64,000 nt of DNA from DAHVFK01 sp035310985 (GCA_035310985.1 DATGDH010000072.1:62001-126000), one strand, 5' to 3'. Counted from the first letter of the stretch, positions 24,697 through 33,182 are shown. The notes: generated from the sequence alone by a model not told the origin. Numbers and translations are program-made.

Positions 24697-25785
24697 TCAC
24701 GCCGCCATCGTCGCCAGCCGCACCGGGATGCGCCGCGGGCCGAAGGGCTTGCCGTATTTCTGGTAGCGGCCGGCGACCTGCGCGCCGCAATGCACGCAGC
24801 CGCCGGACTCGGTCAAGTGGTAGGCGCGGATGTCGTACCAGTCGCGCACGATGACCGCTTCGCCGCACGACGGGCAGTAGGTCGTACCGCCCTCCTCGTC
24901 GTGCACGTTTCCCGTGTAGACGTAGCGCAGCCCTTCGCGCAGGGCGATATCGCGCGCGCGTCGGAGCGTCGCGGGCGGCGTCGCCGGCACGTCGCGCATC
25001 TTCCAGTCCGGATGGAAGGCGGTGAAGTGCAGCGGCACGTCAAGCCCGAGGTTCCGGGCGATCCACTTGCACTCGGCCTCGAGCTCGGCGTCGGAATCGT
25101 TCTTGCCCGGGATGAGCAGCGTCGTGATCTCGGTCCACACGTCGGTCTCCTTGGCGAGGTAGACGAGCGTGTCGAGTACTGGCTGCAGGTGCGCCCCGGT
25201 GAGCTTGAAGTAGAAGTCGTCGGTGAACGCCTTCAGGTCGACGTTCGCGGCGTCCATTTTGGCGTAGAACTCGCGCCGCGCTTCGGCGCGCATGTAGCCG
25301 GCGGTGACCGCGACGGTCTTCACGCCCTTCGCGTGGCAGGCGTCCGCGACATCCATTGCGTACTCGGCGAAGATTGCCGGATCGTTGTAGGTGAAGGCCA
25401 CGCTCTTGCAGCCTAGGCGCAGCGCGGCGCCGGCGATCGTCTCGGGCGTCGCCTCGTCCATCAGCCGGTCCATCTCGCGCGATTTGGAGATGTCCCAGTT
25501 CTGGCAGAACTTGCACGCCAGGTTGCAGCCCGCGGTGCCGAAGGAGAGCACGCTCGAGCCGGGGTAGAACTGGTTGAGCGGCTTCTTCTCGATCGGGTCG
25601 ACGCAGAAGCCCGACGAGCGCCCGTAGGTGGTGAGCACCATCTTGCTGTCCTGCATTTTCCTCACGAAGCACGCGCCGCGCTGGCCCTCGTGCAACTTGC
25701 AGTCGCGCGGGCACAGGTCGCACTGGATGCGGCCGTCCTCGAGCGCGTGCCACCAGCGCCCGGGATGCTTCGATTCCGAGATCAT
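24697..25785 (-). CDS. amrS: AmmeMemoRadiSam system radical SAM enzyme
   Basis: The 362-residue protein has the radical SAM motif CNLACKFC (C87, C91, C94), an N-terminal Cys-rich segment (CDLCPRDCKL, C22-C29 and C39) and a C-terminal pair of CxxC motifs (YCPSCGEA, CVHCGAQ) that may form a zinc ribbon. This arrangement is that of the AmrS/COG1180-like protein of the AmmeMemoRadiSam triad. Its substrate is unknown. Its start is one base after the stop of the fused amrB-amrA gene, so the two are certainly an operon. Confidence 0.9.
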   Translation of the reverse strand: MISESKHPGRWWHALEDGRIQCDLCPRDCKLHEGQRGACFVRKMQDSKMVLTTYGRSSGFCVDPIEKKPLNQFYPGSSVLSFGTAGCNLACKFCQNWDISKSREMDRLMDEATPETIAGAALRLGCKSVAFTYNDPAIFAEYAMDVADACHAKGVKTVAVTAGYMRAEARREFYAKMDAANVDLKAFTDDFYFKLTGAHLQPVLDTLVYLAKETDVWTEITTLLIPGKNDSDAELEAECKWIARNLGLDVPLHFTAFHPDWKMRDVPATPPATLRRARDIALREGLRYVYTGNVHDEEGGTTYCPSCGEAVIVRDWYDIRAYHLTESGGCVHCGAQVAGRYQKYGKPFGPRRIPVRLATMAA

Positions 25786-25786
25786 G

Positions 25787-27157
25787 TCAGTGCGCCGCGA
25801 AGTCCGACTGGCGCCACTTCATCACCTGGTAGCGCCAGACATTGCACTGGACGAGCCGGGTGTCGGCGGGCAGGCCCGCCTTGTGCTTGAGCTCCTCGAT
25901 GAAGCGGCGCCGGTCGGGCAGGCTCTCCCACACCTGGGGCAGGAAGGTGCCACGCCGCGCCCCTTGCTCGAGGATCACGCCGTCCACGCCCGGGCGCAGC
26001 TTGACCAGCAGGTCGACTTCGTCGGAGAAGGGCACGCGCTCGGGCGCCGTGAGCAGCGACACCTCGGCCTCGACGCACGGCCATTCGTGCGCCGCGAGCG
26101 GCGCGAAGCGCGGGTCGCGGAACGCGGCGTTCTCGGCGTTCGCGGCGACGTCGACCCCGAGCGGCCGATGCGCCTGCAGGCTGCCGATGCAGCCGCGCAG
26201 CGCTCCGTCCATGGTAAGCGTGACGAAGGTGGCGCCGAGCTGCGCAAGCCAGGCGGGACGATCGAGGCGTGGCGGCTCGGCGGCCTGGCCGAGACGGTGC
26301 CCGATCGCGCCGCGCGCGATGCCGACCAGCGTGCGCCCCGCCTCTTCCCGCGACGCTTCTTCCCCCTCGTACAGCGCGAAAGCGGAGTAACCGACCACGC
26401 GCTGGCGGTCGCCGGCCGTGTCGCCCGAGTTGCACGCGGCGAGCGGCTTGATCGCCAGGCCCTTCGCGCCGGCCACCTGCAGCAGCCCGTTTAGCGGGGT
26501 CGCGCCGCAGGCCTCCTCGTGGCCGAGGTCGGTTGCGTACGAGGAGATTCGCGCGATGGTGGAGGCGTCGATGCGCTTGGCCTCGTCGTAGCGGTGGTAG
26601 TGAGACATGTCGGTGCTGACTACGACGAGCGTCTCGCCGCCGCCCCACAGGCGCTCGATCACTTCGGCCACCTCGGCGACGCTCGCCTGGCCGACCGCGA
26701 ACGGCACCAGGGAGAACTGTCCGAGCGCGCGCTGCAGGAACGGCAGCTGGACCTCCAGCGAGTGCTCAAAGGCGTGCGCCGGCGTGCTGGTCACCACCTG
26801 CGGCATGCCGGAGAGCGCGGTGAGCGCCTCGCTGTCGATCGGAATGCGCCCCAGCGGTGTCTCGAACTCGTCTGCGCCGGGCAGCGCCAGCCCGCGCACC
26901 GGGACCCGGTGCACCGGGCCGAGCAGCACGACCCGCTTCAGCGCGCCGCGCCCGGCGGCAAGCTCGGCGTAGGCGCGCGCCGCGACGGGGCCGGAATAGA
27001 CATAGCCGGCGTGCGGCACGATCAGCGCCTTGGGGAAGCCGAAGCGCGGCGCGTCGCCTTCGGCCGCAGCCATCAGCTCGCCGACTTGGGCGGCGAGCAC
27101 GCGCGCGTCACCAGGATAGAAGGCGCCTGCGACGGCGGCCGGGCGGACGATAGCCAT
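25787..27157 (-). CDS. amrB-amrA: Fused AmmeMemoRadiSam protein B (MEMO-like) and protein A (AMMECR1-like)
   Basis: The 456-residue protein contains two complete domains. Residues about 1-265 are MEMO-like (RPAAVAGAFYPG, the metal-ligand histidines in VPHAGYVYSG and GPVHRVPV, and the Cys in ACNSGDTAGDR). Residues about 280-456 are AMMECR1-like (FVTLTMDGALRGCIGSLQAHRPLG and CNVWRYQVMKW). The ATG at 27157 is chosen because the conserved MEMO start follows at once; the longer frame is non-homologous. The function of the bacterial triad is not known. Location at the end of the rib/thi/pgpA/pncC operon hints at cofactor or stress metabolism, by inference only. Confidence 0.9.
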   Translation of the reverse strand: MAIVRPAAVAGAFYPGDARVLAAQVGELMAAAEGDAPRFGFPKALIVPHAGYVYSGPVAARAYAELAAGRGALKRVVLLGPVHRVPVRGLALPGADEFETPLGRIPIDSEALTALSGMPQVVTSTPAHAFEHSLEVQLPFLQRALGQFSLVPFAVGQASVAEVAEVIERLWGGGETLVVVSTDMSHYHRYDEAKRIDASTIARISSYATDLGHEEACGATPLNGLLQVAGAKGLAIKPLAACNSGDTAGDRQRVVGYSAFALYEGEEASREEAGRTLVGIARGAIGHRLGQAAEPPRLDRPAWLAQLGATFVTLTMDGALRGCIGSLQAHRPLGVDVAANAENAAFRDPRFAPLAAHEWPCVEAEVSLLTAPERVPFSDEVDLLVKLRPGVDGVILEQGARRGTFLPQVWESLPDRRRFIEELKHKAGLPADTRLVQCNVWRYQVMKWRQSDFAAH

Positions 27158-27191
27158 ATGGCGATGAATATGGGGCCGGATGGCGGAACTT

Positions 27192-27698
27192 CTAGACCCG
27201 CGGAGCGGCCCCGTCAAGCCACTCGACGGCGCCCTGCAGCGCGCGCATCACCGACTGCCGCCGGACCTGCTCCCGATCGCCGCTGAAATGCCGCGTTTCA
27301 CTGCGCACGGCACCGTCCTTCGATGCCCAGGCGAAGCAAACCATCCCCACCGGCTTGCCGGGCGTCCCGCCGCTCGGGCCCGCGACCCCCGTGATGGCGA
27401 GCGCGAGAGTGCCGCGGCTCGCCGCGAGCGCCCCGAGCGCCATCTCGCGCGCTGTCTCCTCGCTCACCGCACCGTGGCGCTCGAGCGTCTCGCGGCGCAC
27501 GCCGAGAAGCTCCTCCTTGGACGCGTTGGAATAGCTCACGAAGCCGCGCTCGAACCACTCCGAGCTGCCGGCGACCGCGGTGACAGACTGCGCGACCCAG
27601 CCCCCCGTGCACGACTCCGCGGTGACCAGCAGCTCGCGTGCCGCCTTGAGCCGGCCGCCAACGAGCACCGCCAGGGTCATGAGTGCGTCGCTCGCCAT
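27192..27698 (-). CDS. pncC: Nicotinamide-nucleotide amidohydrolase (CinA C-terminal family)
   Basis: The 168-residue protein corresponds to a stand-alone CinA C-terminal domain, with the ESCTGGW active-site motif, SYSNASKEELLGV and ITGVAGPSGGTPGKPVG. It hydrolyses nicotinamide mononucleotide to nicotinate mononucleotide and ammonia for NAD recycling. It starts one base after the pgpA stop, so it belongs to the same operon. Length matches PncC of other proteobacteria. Confidence 0.92.
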   Translation of the reverse strand: MASDALMTLAVLVGGRLKAARELLVTAESCTGGWVAQSVTAVAGSSEWFERGFVSYSNASKEELLGVRRETLERHGAVSEETAREMALGALAASRGTLALAITGVAGPSGGTPGKPVGMVCFAWASKDGAVRSETRHFSGDREQVRRQSVMRALQGAVEWLDGAAPRV

Positions 27699-27699
27699 G

Positions 27700-28191
27700 T
27701 CAGCCGAACACCCTCATGGCCACCGCGAGGACGAGCAGCGTATAGCCCGCGGCGAGGATGTCGTCGAACATGACGCCGAAGCCGCGTTTGTATCGGCGCT
27801 CGAACTGGCGGATCGGCGGTGGCTTGAGGATGTCGAACATCCGGAAAAGCACGAACGCAGCGCCCTGCCACACAGCCTGTGCTGGCACCACCAGCAGCAC
27901 CGCGAGGAACGCCACCAGCTCGTCCCACACCATCGCGCCGTGATCAGCCACGCCGAGGTGCCGCCCGGTGATCCCGCAAGCCCACACGCCGGCCCCAAAC
28001 AACAGTACGACGATCGCGCCCAGCATGGCGGGCGGATAGCGGCCCGCGAGCAACCACCAGGCGGGAAACGCGAGCAGAGTGCCGAAGGTCCCGGGCGCGA
28101 CGCGCGCGAGGCCGACGCCGAAGCCGAACGCGATGAAGTGCGCGGGATGCGAGACGACGAAGCCCAGGCGCGGCCGCAGCACCGTCTTCAT
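27700..28191 (-). CDS. pgpA: Phosphatidylglycerophosphatase A
   Basis: The 163-residue membrane protein has the PgpA signature GVGLARVAPGTFGTLLAFP and DELVAFL, plus three to four hydrophobic segments. It dephosphorylates phosphatidylglycerol phosphate to phosphatidylglycerol in the inner membrane. The ATG overlaps the thiL stop by four bases (ATGA). This thiL-pgpA coupling is common in proteobacteria. Confidence 0.94.
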   Translation of the reverse strand: MKTVLRPRLGFVVSHPAHFIAFGFGVGLARVAPGTFGTLLAFPAWWLLAGRYPPAMLGAIVVLLFGAGVWACGITGRHLGVADHGAMVWDELVAFLAVLLVVPAQAVWQGAAFVLFRMFDILKPPPIRQFERRYKRGFGVMFDDILAAGYTLLVLAVAMRVFG

Positions 28192-29144
28192 GACGCGAAG
28201 TGGTCGTAACCGCCGCCGCAGGGCATCGCCGCGCCGCGCGTGTCGAGCAGTACGAGCTTGTCGCCCGGCTGGATCGCCCCGACGCGCGTGATTGCGATGC
28301 CCAGACCCCCGCCAAGCGCCTGGATCTCGGTGCGGCTCGACTGCGCCGCGGTGAACAGCAGCTCGTAATCGTCGCCGCCGGAGAGCACGCAGTCCCGCTC
28401 GAGCTGTTCGTCGCCCAAGCCCGCGAACTCGGGCGCCTTCGGCAGCCGCGCGTAGTGCGCCAGCGCGCCGACTCCCGAGCGCTCGAGCACGTGGCGCAGG
28501 TCGCCGGCGAAGCCGTCCGAGATATCGATCGCGCTGGTTGCGATGCCGCGCAGGCGCTCGCCGAGCTCGACGCGCGGCTCGGGTTCATCTAGCCGCCTGC
28601 CGACCGATGCGGCCTGCGCCGCGCCCAGCGTTGCTCGCCCGGCGCGTGCCGCGAGCGCGAGCGCCGCGCCGCCGAGAGCGCCCGACACCCAGATGTCGTC
28701 GCCCGGCCGTGCGCCGGCCCGGAATAGCGCCAGCCCGTCCGGCACCTCGCCCAGGATGGTGATCGCAATCGTGAGCGGCCCGCGCGTCGTGTCGCCGCCA
28801 ATCAGGTCGACGGAGAAACGGTCGGCCAGCGCGAATAGCCCTCGCGTGAAGCCTGCGAGCCAGTTCTCGTCGGCCGCGGGCAGCGCGATCGCGAGCAGCG
28901 CCCAGCGCGGCGTAGCGCCCATCGCCGCCATGTCCGACAGGTTCACCGCGAGCGCCTTGTGACCGAGCGCGCGCGGGTCGGCGCCCGCGGCGAAATGCCG
29001 GCCTTCGATCAGCATGTCCGTCGAGACCGCGAGCTCCATGCCCGGGCCGGGACGTACCAGCGCAGCGTCGTCCCCCACGCCGAGCAGCGCGCCGCGGGCC
29101 GGGCGGTCGAAATAGCGCGCGATGAGCTCGAACTCGGATGGCAT
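28188..29144 (-). CDS. thiL: Thiamine-monophosphate kinase
   Basis: The 318-residue protein has the ThiL metal/ATP motifs GVGDDAALV, STDMLIEGRHF, NLSDMAAMGATPRWALL, LIGGDTTRG and, further on, IDISDGFAGDL and LSGGDDYELLF. It phosphorylates thiamine monophosphate to the diphosphate coenzyme, needed for example by the TPP enzyme at 6417-8093. It is 38 bases after nusB and overlaps pgpA. Confidence 0.95.
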   Translation of the reverse strand: MPSEFELIARYFDRPARGALLGVGDDAALVRPGPGMELAVSTDMLIEGRHFAAGADPRALGHKALAVNLSDMAAMGATPRWALLAIALPAADENWLAGFTRGLFALADRFSVDLIGGDTTRGPLTIAITILGEVPDGLALFRAGARPGDDIWVSGALGGAALALAARAGRATLGAAQAASVGRRLDEPEPRVELGERLRGIATSAIDISDGFAGDLRHVLERSGVGALAHYARLPKAPEFAGLGDEQLERDCVLSGGDDYELLFTAAQSSRTEIQALGGGLGIAITRVGAIQPGDKLVLLDTRGAAMPCGGGYDHFAS

Positions 29145-29182
29145 GACCGTGCCAGTGTAGCGCCGGCCGCGTGCGGTCGCGC

Positions 29183-29623
29183 TCAGGCCGTTTGCTTGGC
29201 GCGGGCGACTTCCTCTGGCCGCAGGCGCTCGGCGAGCTTCTCCAGCACGCCGTTTACGAAGCGATGGCCTTCCGTGCCGCCAAAACTCTTGCCGAGCTCG
29301 ATCGCCTCGTTCAGGACCACCTTGAACGGCGTCTCGGGCAGTGCCGACAGTTCGTAGGCGCCAATGTACAGGATCGCCCGCTCGACCGGGGAGAGTTGAG
29401 CGAAGCTCCGCCCGGCGATGAACGGCGCGAGCATCGCTTCGAGCTCGGCGGCGCGGCTCACGACGCCGCCCACCAGCTCCTGCGCGAACGCGCGATCGCT
29501 GCGCTCGAAGCCCTCGAGGTCCTTGGCTTGCTCGATCACCTCGGCCGACGCGCCCCCTGCCAGCTGCCAGGCGTACAGCGCCTGCAGGGCGATCTCTCGC
29601 GCGCGACGCCTCGAGCTCTTCAT
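29183..29623 (-). CDS. nusB: Transcription antitermination factor NusB
   Basis: The 146-residue helical protein starts MKSSRRRAREIALQALYAWQ, the usual RNA-binding arginine-rich N-terminus, and has LSPVERAILYIGAYEL and NEAIELGKSFGG near the C-terminus. With NusE it binds boxA RNA for rRNA antitermination. I chose the ATG at 29623, which overlaps the ribH stop (ATGA); a longer open frame upstream is only the ribH shadow. Confidence 0.95.
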   Translation of the reverse strand: MKSSRRRAREIALQALYAWQLAGGASAEVIEQAKDLEGFERSDRAFAQELVGGVVSRAAELEAMLAPFIAGRSFAQLSPVERAILYIGAYELSALPETPFKVVLNEAIELGKSFGGTEGHRFVNGVLEKLAERLRPEEVARAKQTA

Positions 29624-30072
29624 CGCCAGCGCTCCGCGAGTTCCGTGCGCAGCCGCGCCATCTCGATCGCGACGCGCACCGCTTCTGCGCCCTTTTCTGC
29701 GCGCGCGAGCGCCTGTGTCTCGTCCTGGGTAGTGAGGATGCCGTTCGCCACCGGTACGCCGAACTCGAGCGCCACGTCCATCACGCCGCGCGATGACTCG
29801 TTCGCGACGACTTCGAAATGATAGGTCTCGCCGCGGATCACCGCGCCGATCGCGACCAGCGCATCGTAGCGCTCCGACTGCGCCAGCCACTGCAGCGCAA
29901 GGGGAATCTCGAGCGCCCCGGCAACGGTCACGCGCGTCACGTCTTCGGCGTGCACTCCGAGCCGCGCGAGCTCCGCGTCGGCGCGCTCGAGCAGCTTCGC
30001 CACGATCTCCTCGTTGAAGCGGCTGGCCACGATACCGATGCGCAGCCCCGCGCCGTCTAGCGCCGCGGCCAT
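29620..30072 (-). CDS. ribH: 6,7-dimethyl-8-ribityllumazine synthase
   Basis: The 150-residue protein has the lumazine synthase motifs RIGIVASRFNEEI, VTVAGALEIPLALQ, ALVAIGAVIRGETYHFE and GVPVANGILTT with the catalytic His in TYHFE. It joins the ribB product with the pyrimidine intermediate in riboflavin synthesis. It starts three bases after the ribB stop and overlaps nusB. Confidence 0.96.
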   Translation of the reverse strand: MAAALDGAGLRIGIVASRFNEEIVAKLLERADAELARLGVHAEDVTRVTVAGALEIPLALQWLAQSERYDALVAIGAVIRGETYHFEVVANESSRGVMDVALEFGVPVANGILTTQDETQALARAEKGAEAVRVAIEMARLRTELAERWR

Positions 30073-30075
30073 CGC

Positions 30076-31209
30076 TCAGCCCCCGCGCCGGGGCAGCTCG
30101 GCGTAGCCGGTAACCTCGAGCCCGAAGCCCGTCATGCTCGGCATCTTGCGCGGCGCGGCCATGAGCCGCATCTTGCCGACGCCGAGATCGCGCAGGATCT
30201 GCGCGCCGATGCCGTAGGTACGCAAGTCCGTGCTGCGCGAATCGCGCCGCACAGGCCGCGCCTCGGCGCCCGGCATACGCAGGCTCGCCTCGAGCGCTTC
30301 GTCGTCCTGCGCGCAGTTGAGCAGAACGATGACGCCTGCGCTCGCCCGCGCGAGCGCCGACAGCGCCTCGGAAATGGTCCAGCTGTGGGTGCCGGGTCCC
30401 GCATCGAGCAAGTCGACGAGCGACAGCGGCTCGTGCACGCGCACCAGCGTTTCGCGCTCGGCGCGAACTTCGCCGCGCACCAGGGCGAGATGCGTGCCGC
30501 CGGTGGGCAGATCGCGGTAGGCGACCATGCGGAAGCCGCCGTGGGCGGTCACGATGTCGCGCTCGACACTGCGTCGCACGAGCGACTCGGTTGCGCTGCG
30601 GTACTCGATCAGGTCGGCGATCGTGCCGATCTTCAGCCCGTGCGCGGAGGCGAAAACGACCAGCTGCGGCAGGCGCGCCATGCTTCCGTCGTCATGCATG
30701 ACCTCGCAGATCACGGCCGCCGGCGTGAGGCCAGCGAGCTGCGCGAGATCGCAGCCCGCCTCGGTGTGCCCGGCGCGCACCAGCACGCCACCGGGCTGCG
30801 CAACGACCGGGAAGATGTGCCCCGGCTGCACGATGTCCGCCGGCTTGGCGTCTCTCGCGACCGCCGCGCGGACGGTGCGCGCGCGGTCGTGCGCCGAGAT
30901 GCCGGTGCTCACCCCTTCGGCGGCCTCGATCGATACGGTGAAGTTGGTGCCCATCGGCGAGCGGTTGTCGCGCACCATCGGCGGCAGGTTGAGCTGCCGG
31001 CGGCGCTCTTCCGTCAGCGTCAGGCACACCAGGCCACGCGCGTGCTTGGCCATGAAGTTGATCGCCTCGGGCGTGACATGCTCGGCGGCGATGACGAGAT
31101 CGCCCTCGTTTTCCCGGTCCTCCTCATCGACCAGGATGACCATGCGCCCGGACCTGATGTCCGCGACGATCTCGGCCGTCGGGCTGATGGCGGTGGTTTC
31201 GCGACGCAT
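30076..31209 (-). CDS. ribB: 3,4-dihydroxy-2-butanone-4-phosphate synthase with degenerate GTP cyclohydrolase II domain
   Basis: Residues 1-205 form a complete RibB domain (VDEEDRENEGDL, STGISAHDRARTV, RAGHTEAGCDLAQLAG). Residues about 206-377 align with GTP cyclohydrolase II (RTYGIGAQILRDLGV), but the zinc-binding region, normally HSECLTGDVFGSLRCDCG, reads HEPLSLVDLLDAGPG (259-273) and all three Cys ligands are missing. The second half is therefore unlikely to hydrolyse GTP; a separate RibA is expected elsewhere. RibBX-type hybrids of this kind are known in proteobacteria. The ATG at 31209 follows a TATAAT box with no room for a leader or FMN riboswitch. Confidence 0.92.
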   Translation of the reverse strand: MRRETTAISPTAEIVADIRSGRMVILVDEEDRENEGDLVIAAEHVTPEAINFMAKHARGLVCLTLTEERRRQLNLPPMVRDNRSPMGTNFTVSIEAAEGVSTGISAHDRARTVRAAVARDAKPADIVQPGHIFPVVAQPGGVLVRAGHTEAGCDLAQLAGLTPAAVICEVMHDDGSMARLPQLVVFASAHGLKIGTIADLIEYRSATESLVRRSVERDIVTAHGGFRMVAYRDLPTGGTHLALVRGEVRAERETLVRVHEPLSLVDLLDAGPGTHSWTISEALSALARASAGVIVLLNCAQDDEALEASLRMPGAEARPVRRDSRSTDLRTYGIGAQILRDLGVGKMRLMAAPRKMPSMTGFGLEVTGYAELPRRGG

Positions 31210-31215
31210 GCCTGG

Positions 31216-31221
31216 ATTATA
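31216..31221 (-). promoter_or_regulatory. -10 box (TATAAT) directly before ribB
   Basis: On the minus strand TATAAT ends six bases before the ribB ATG, so transcription would be expected to begin at the start codon. It lies just after the rplS terminator. No -35 consensus is seen. Confidence 0.5.
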
Positions 31222-31236
31222 GGGCGGGCGACAGAC

Positions 31237-31260
31237 AAAAAAGGGGCGCCGGACGCCCCT
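31237..31260 (-). terminator. Intrinsic terminator after rplS
   Basis: On the minus strand a 7-bp GC-rich stem (AGGGGCG / CGCCCCT, loop of five) runs straight into six T residues. It lies 24 bases after the rplS stop and should end the ffh-rpsP-rimM-trmD-rplS transcript before ribB. Confidence 0.88.
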
Positions 31261-31284
31261 CTCTCGCACTGGCTTCGCCGCCGC

Positions 31285-31662
31285 TCACTCCCCCTGCGCG
31301 CTCTCCGCGGCGCCGGTCCTTTCGCGGATGCGCGCCGACTTTCCCGAGCGCGCGCGCAGGTAATACAGCTTCGCGCGCCGCACCTCGCCCTTCCGCTTCA
31401 CCTCGACCGACGCGATCAGCGGCGAGTAGGTCTGGAAGGTGCGCTCGACGCCCTCTCCCGAGGAAATCTTGCGCACGATGAACGAGGAGTTCAGGCCGCG
31501 ATTCCGCTTGGCGATCACCACCCCCTCGAAGGCCTGCACGCGCTTGCGCTCGCCCTCGACCACGTTCACGTTGACCACCACCGTGTCGCCGGGCGAGAAA
31601 TCGGGGATGTTCTTGCCAAGCCGCTTGATTTCTTCCTGCTCGATTTGCTGGATCAGGTTCAT
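31285..31662 (-). CDS. rplS: 50S ribosomal protein L19
   Basis: The 125-residue protein starts MNLIQQIEQEEIKRLGK and contains FSPGDTVVVNVNVVEG, QAFEGVVIAKRNRGLNSSF and KVRRAKLYYLR-type motifs of L19. It sits at the 30S-50S interface. Its ATG overlaps the trmD stop (ATGA). It is the last gene of the operon and is followed by a strong terminator. Confidence 0.97.
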   Translation of the reverse strand: MNLIQQIEQEEIKRLGKNIPDFSPGDTVVVNVNVVEGERKRVQAFEGVVIAKRNRGLNSSFIVRKISSGEGVERTFQTYSPLIASVEVKRKGEVRRAKLYYLRARSGKSARIRERTGAAESAQGE

Positions 31663-32417
31663 GATCTCGCTCCGTTAGTCGTTTCGCGCTGGAATTCTTC
31701 CAGCAGTCCGCGTTCCTCGTCACTCATCTTGCGCGCCGCGAGCAGCTCCGGTCTTCTAAGCCAGGTCCGCCCCAGCGCCTGCTTCAATCTCCAGCGCCGG
31801 ATCTTCTCGTGGTTGCCCGTGAGAAGCACCTCCGGCACCGTCTCGCCCGCGTACGTCTCCGGGCGCGTGTACTGCGGGCAGTCGAGCAGCCCCTGTACGA
31901 AGGACTCCTCGAGCGCCGAACACTGGTCGCCGAGCGCGCCGGGCAGCTGCCGTACCACGGCGTCGATCAGCGCCATCGCCGCCAGCTCTCCGCCCGACAG
32001 CACGAAGTCTCCGAGCGACAGCTCCTCGTCGACGCACCGCGCCAGCAGCCGCTCGTCGACACCTTCGTAGCGGCCGCACAACAGCGTCAGCGCCCGCTCC
32101 CGCGACAGCGCGACCACTCTCCGGTGATCGAGCCGTCGGCCCTGCGGCGAAAGGAAGATCACCCTGCCCTTCGCCTCTCCCTGCGACGCAGCCACCGCGT
32201 CGAGGGTCTTTTCCAGCGGCTCGGCCAGCATCACCATGCCCGGCCCGCCCCCGTACGGCCGATCGTCGACCGTACGGTAATTGTCCGTCGTGAAATCGCG
32301 CGGATTCCACGTCTGCAGGCGCCACAGCCCTGCTTCCTGCGCACGCCGCGTGATGCCGTAATGCGTCACTGCAGCGAACATCTCGGGGAACAAAGTTATC
32401 GCGTCGAAGCGAATCAC
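31659..32417 (-). CDS. trmD: tRNA (guanine-N1)-methyltransferase
   Basis: The product (about 252 residues) has the TrmD motifs IRFDAITLFPEMF, DDRPYGGGPGMVML, LLCGRYEGVDERL and SLGDFVLSGGELAAM, which make up the SPOUT knot that binds SAM. It methylates G37 of tRNAs reading CCN/CUN/CGG codons and prevents frameshifting. The GTG at 32417 overlaps the rimM stop (GTGA) and fits the family's N-terminus; a GTG one codon earlier and an ATG at 32432 are alternatives. Confidence 0.95.
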   Translation of the reverse strand: MIRFDAITLFPEMFAAVTHYGITRRAQEAGLWRLQTWNPRDFTTDNYRTVDDRPYGGGPGMVMLAEPLEKTLDAVAASQGEAKGRVIFLSPQGRRLDHRRVVALSRERALTLLCGRYEGVDERLLARCVDEELSLGDFVLSGGELAAMALIDAVVRQLPGALGDQCSALEESFVQGLLDCPQYTRPETYAGETVPEVLLTGNHEKIRRWRLKQALGRTWLRRPELLAARKMSDEERGLLEEFQRETTNGARS

Positions 32418-32917
32418 CACTCTGCGCCCCATTCGACCTCGATGCGCCTTCCCTCGAGGTCGACCTTCTTCACTACCGCAGGCAGGAACGGCACCAGTCG
32501 CGTGCTCCTGTCCCCGGTCAGCTCCATCACGTCGTGAGCCCCGTTGGAGAACAGCCCCTGCACCACGCCCAGCACCGACCCCTGGGCATTCACCACTTCC
32601 AGGCCGACCAGGTCGGCCCAGTAATATTGCCCCGCCTCGGGCTCGGGCAGCGCCGCGCGCGGAACCGATACCGCCTTGCCCTTGAGCCGCAGGGCCTGCT
32701 CGCGTGTCCCGATGCCCGCGAGCCGGGCGAGCAGCGCGCCCGAGTGCACCTTGGTTTCTTCTACGCCGTAGTCTTCGGCACCAATGCGCCATTTCCGATG
32801 CGCCGCCAGCGCTTCGGGCTCGGCGCTATAGGGCCTGACCCGTATCAAGCCGCGCACGCCGTAGCTGCCGGCGACGCGGCCCATGTCTATCCAGCGCTCA
32901 GGCTGCCTTCTTGCCAA
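32414..32917 (-). CDS. rimM: 16S rRNA processing protein RimM
   Basis: The 167-residue protein has the RimM N-domain (MGRVAGSYGVRGLIRVRPYS) and PRC-barrel C-domain (YYWADLVGLEVVN, LVPFLPAVVKKVDL). It helps mature the 30S head domain with S19. The TTG at 32917 overlaps the end of rpsP by 20 bases; I prefer it to the ATG at 32884 because the first beta-strand of the fold (RWIDMGRV) begins before that ATG and no other start codon lies between. Confidence 0.9.
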   Translation of the reverse strand: MARRQPERWIDMGRVAGSYGVRGLIRVRPYSAEPEALAAHRKWRIGAEDYGVEETKVHSGALLARLAGIGTREQALRLKGKAVSVPRAALPEPEAGQYYWADLVGLEVVNAQGSVLGVVQGLFSNGAHDVMELTGDRSTRLVPFLPAVVKKVDLEGRRIEVEWGAEW

Positions 32918-33149
32918 ACTGCTTGACCAGCCGCGTCACCGTCGGCGACAGCTTGGCGCCCTTGCCCTGCCAATGCTTGACCCGCTCGACGTTCACGCGC
33001 AGTGCCTCGCGCCCTTCCGGCGCCTTCGGATCGTAGAAGCCGACGCGCTCGATGAAGCGGCCGTCGCGCGCCCGCCGCGAGTCGGCCACCACCATGTGGT
33101 AGAAAGGCCGCTTGTTGGCGCCGCCACGCGCCAGTCGAATCACCACCAT
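32898..33149 (-). CDS. rpsP: 30S ribosomal protein S16
   Basis: The 83-residue protein begins MVVIRLARGGANKRPFYHMV and contains FIERVGFYDP, the S16 signature. It is an early 30S assembly protein. The GGGAACTCCCT sequence and a TATAAT box lie upstream, so the rpsP-rimM-trmD-rplS operon has its own promoter even though ffh is co-directional 66 bases before it. Length and motifs are typical. Confidence 0.97.
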   Translation of the reverse strand: MVVIRLARGGANKRPFYHMVVADSRRARDGRFIERVGFYDPKAPEGREALRVNVERVKHWQGKGAKLSPTVTRLVKQFGKKAA

Positions 33150-33182
33150 AGGGAGTTCCCGTGAGTCCGCGAAAAGGCGCGG

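Noticed and set aside
31210..31284. FMN riboswitch upstream of ribB
   Set aside because: The 75-base gap is filled by the rplS terminator and a -10 box adjacent to the start; there is no room for the conserved aptamer.
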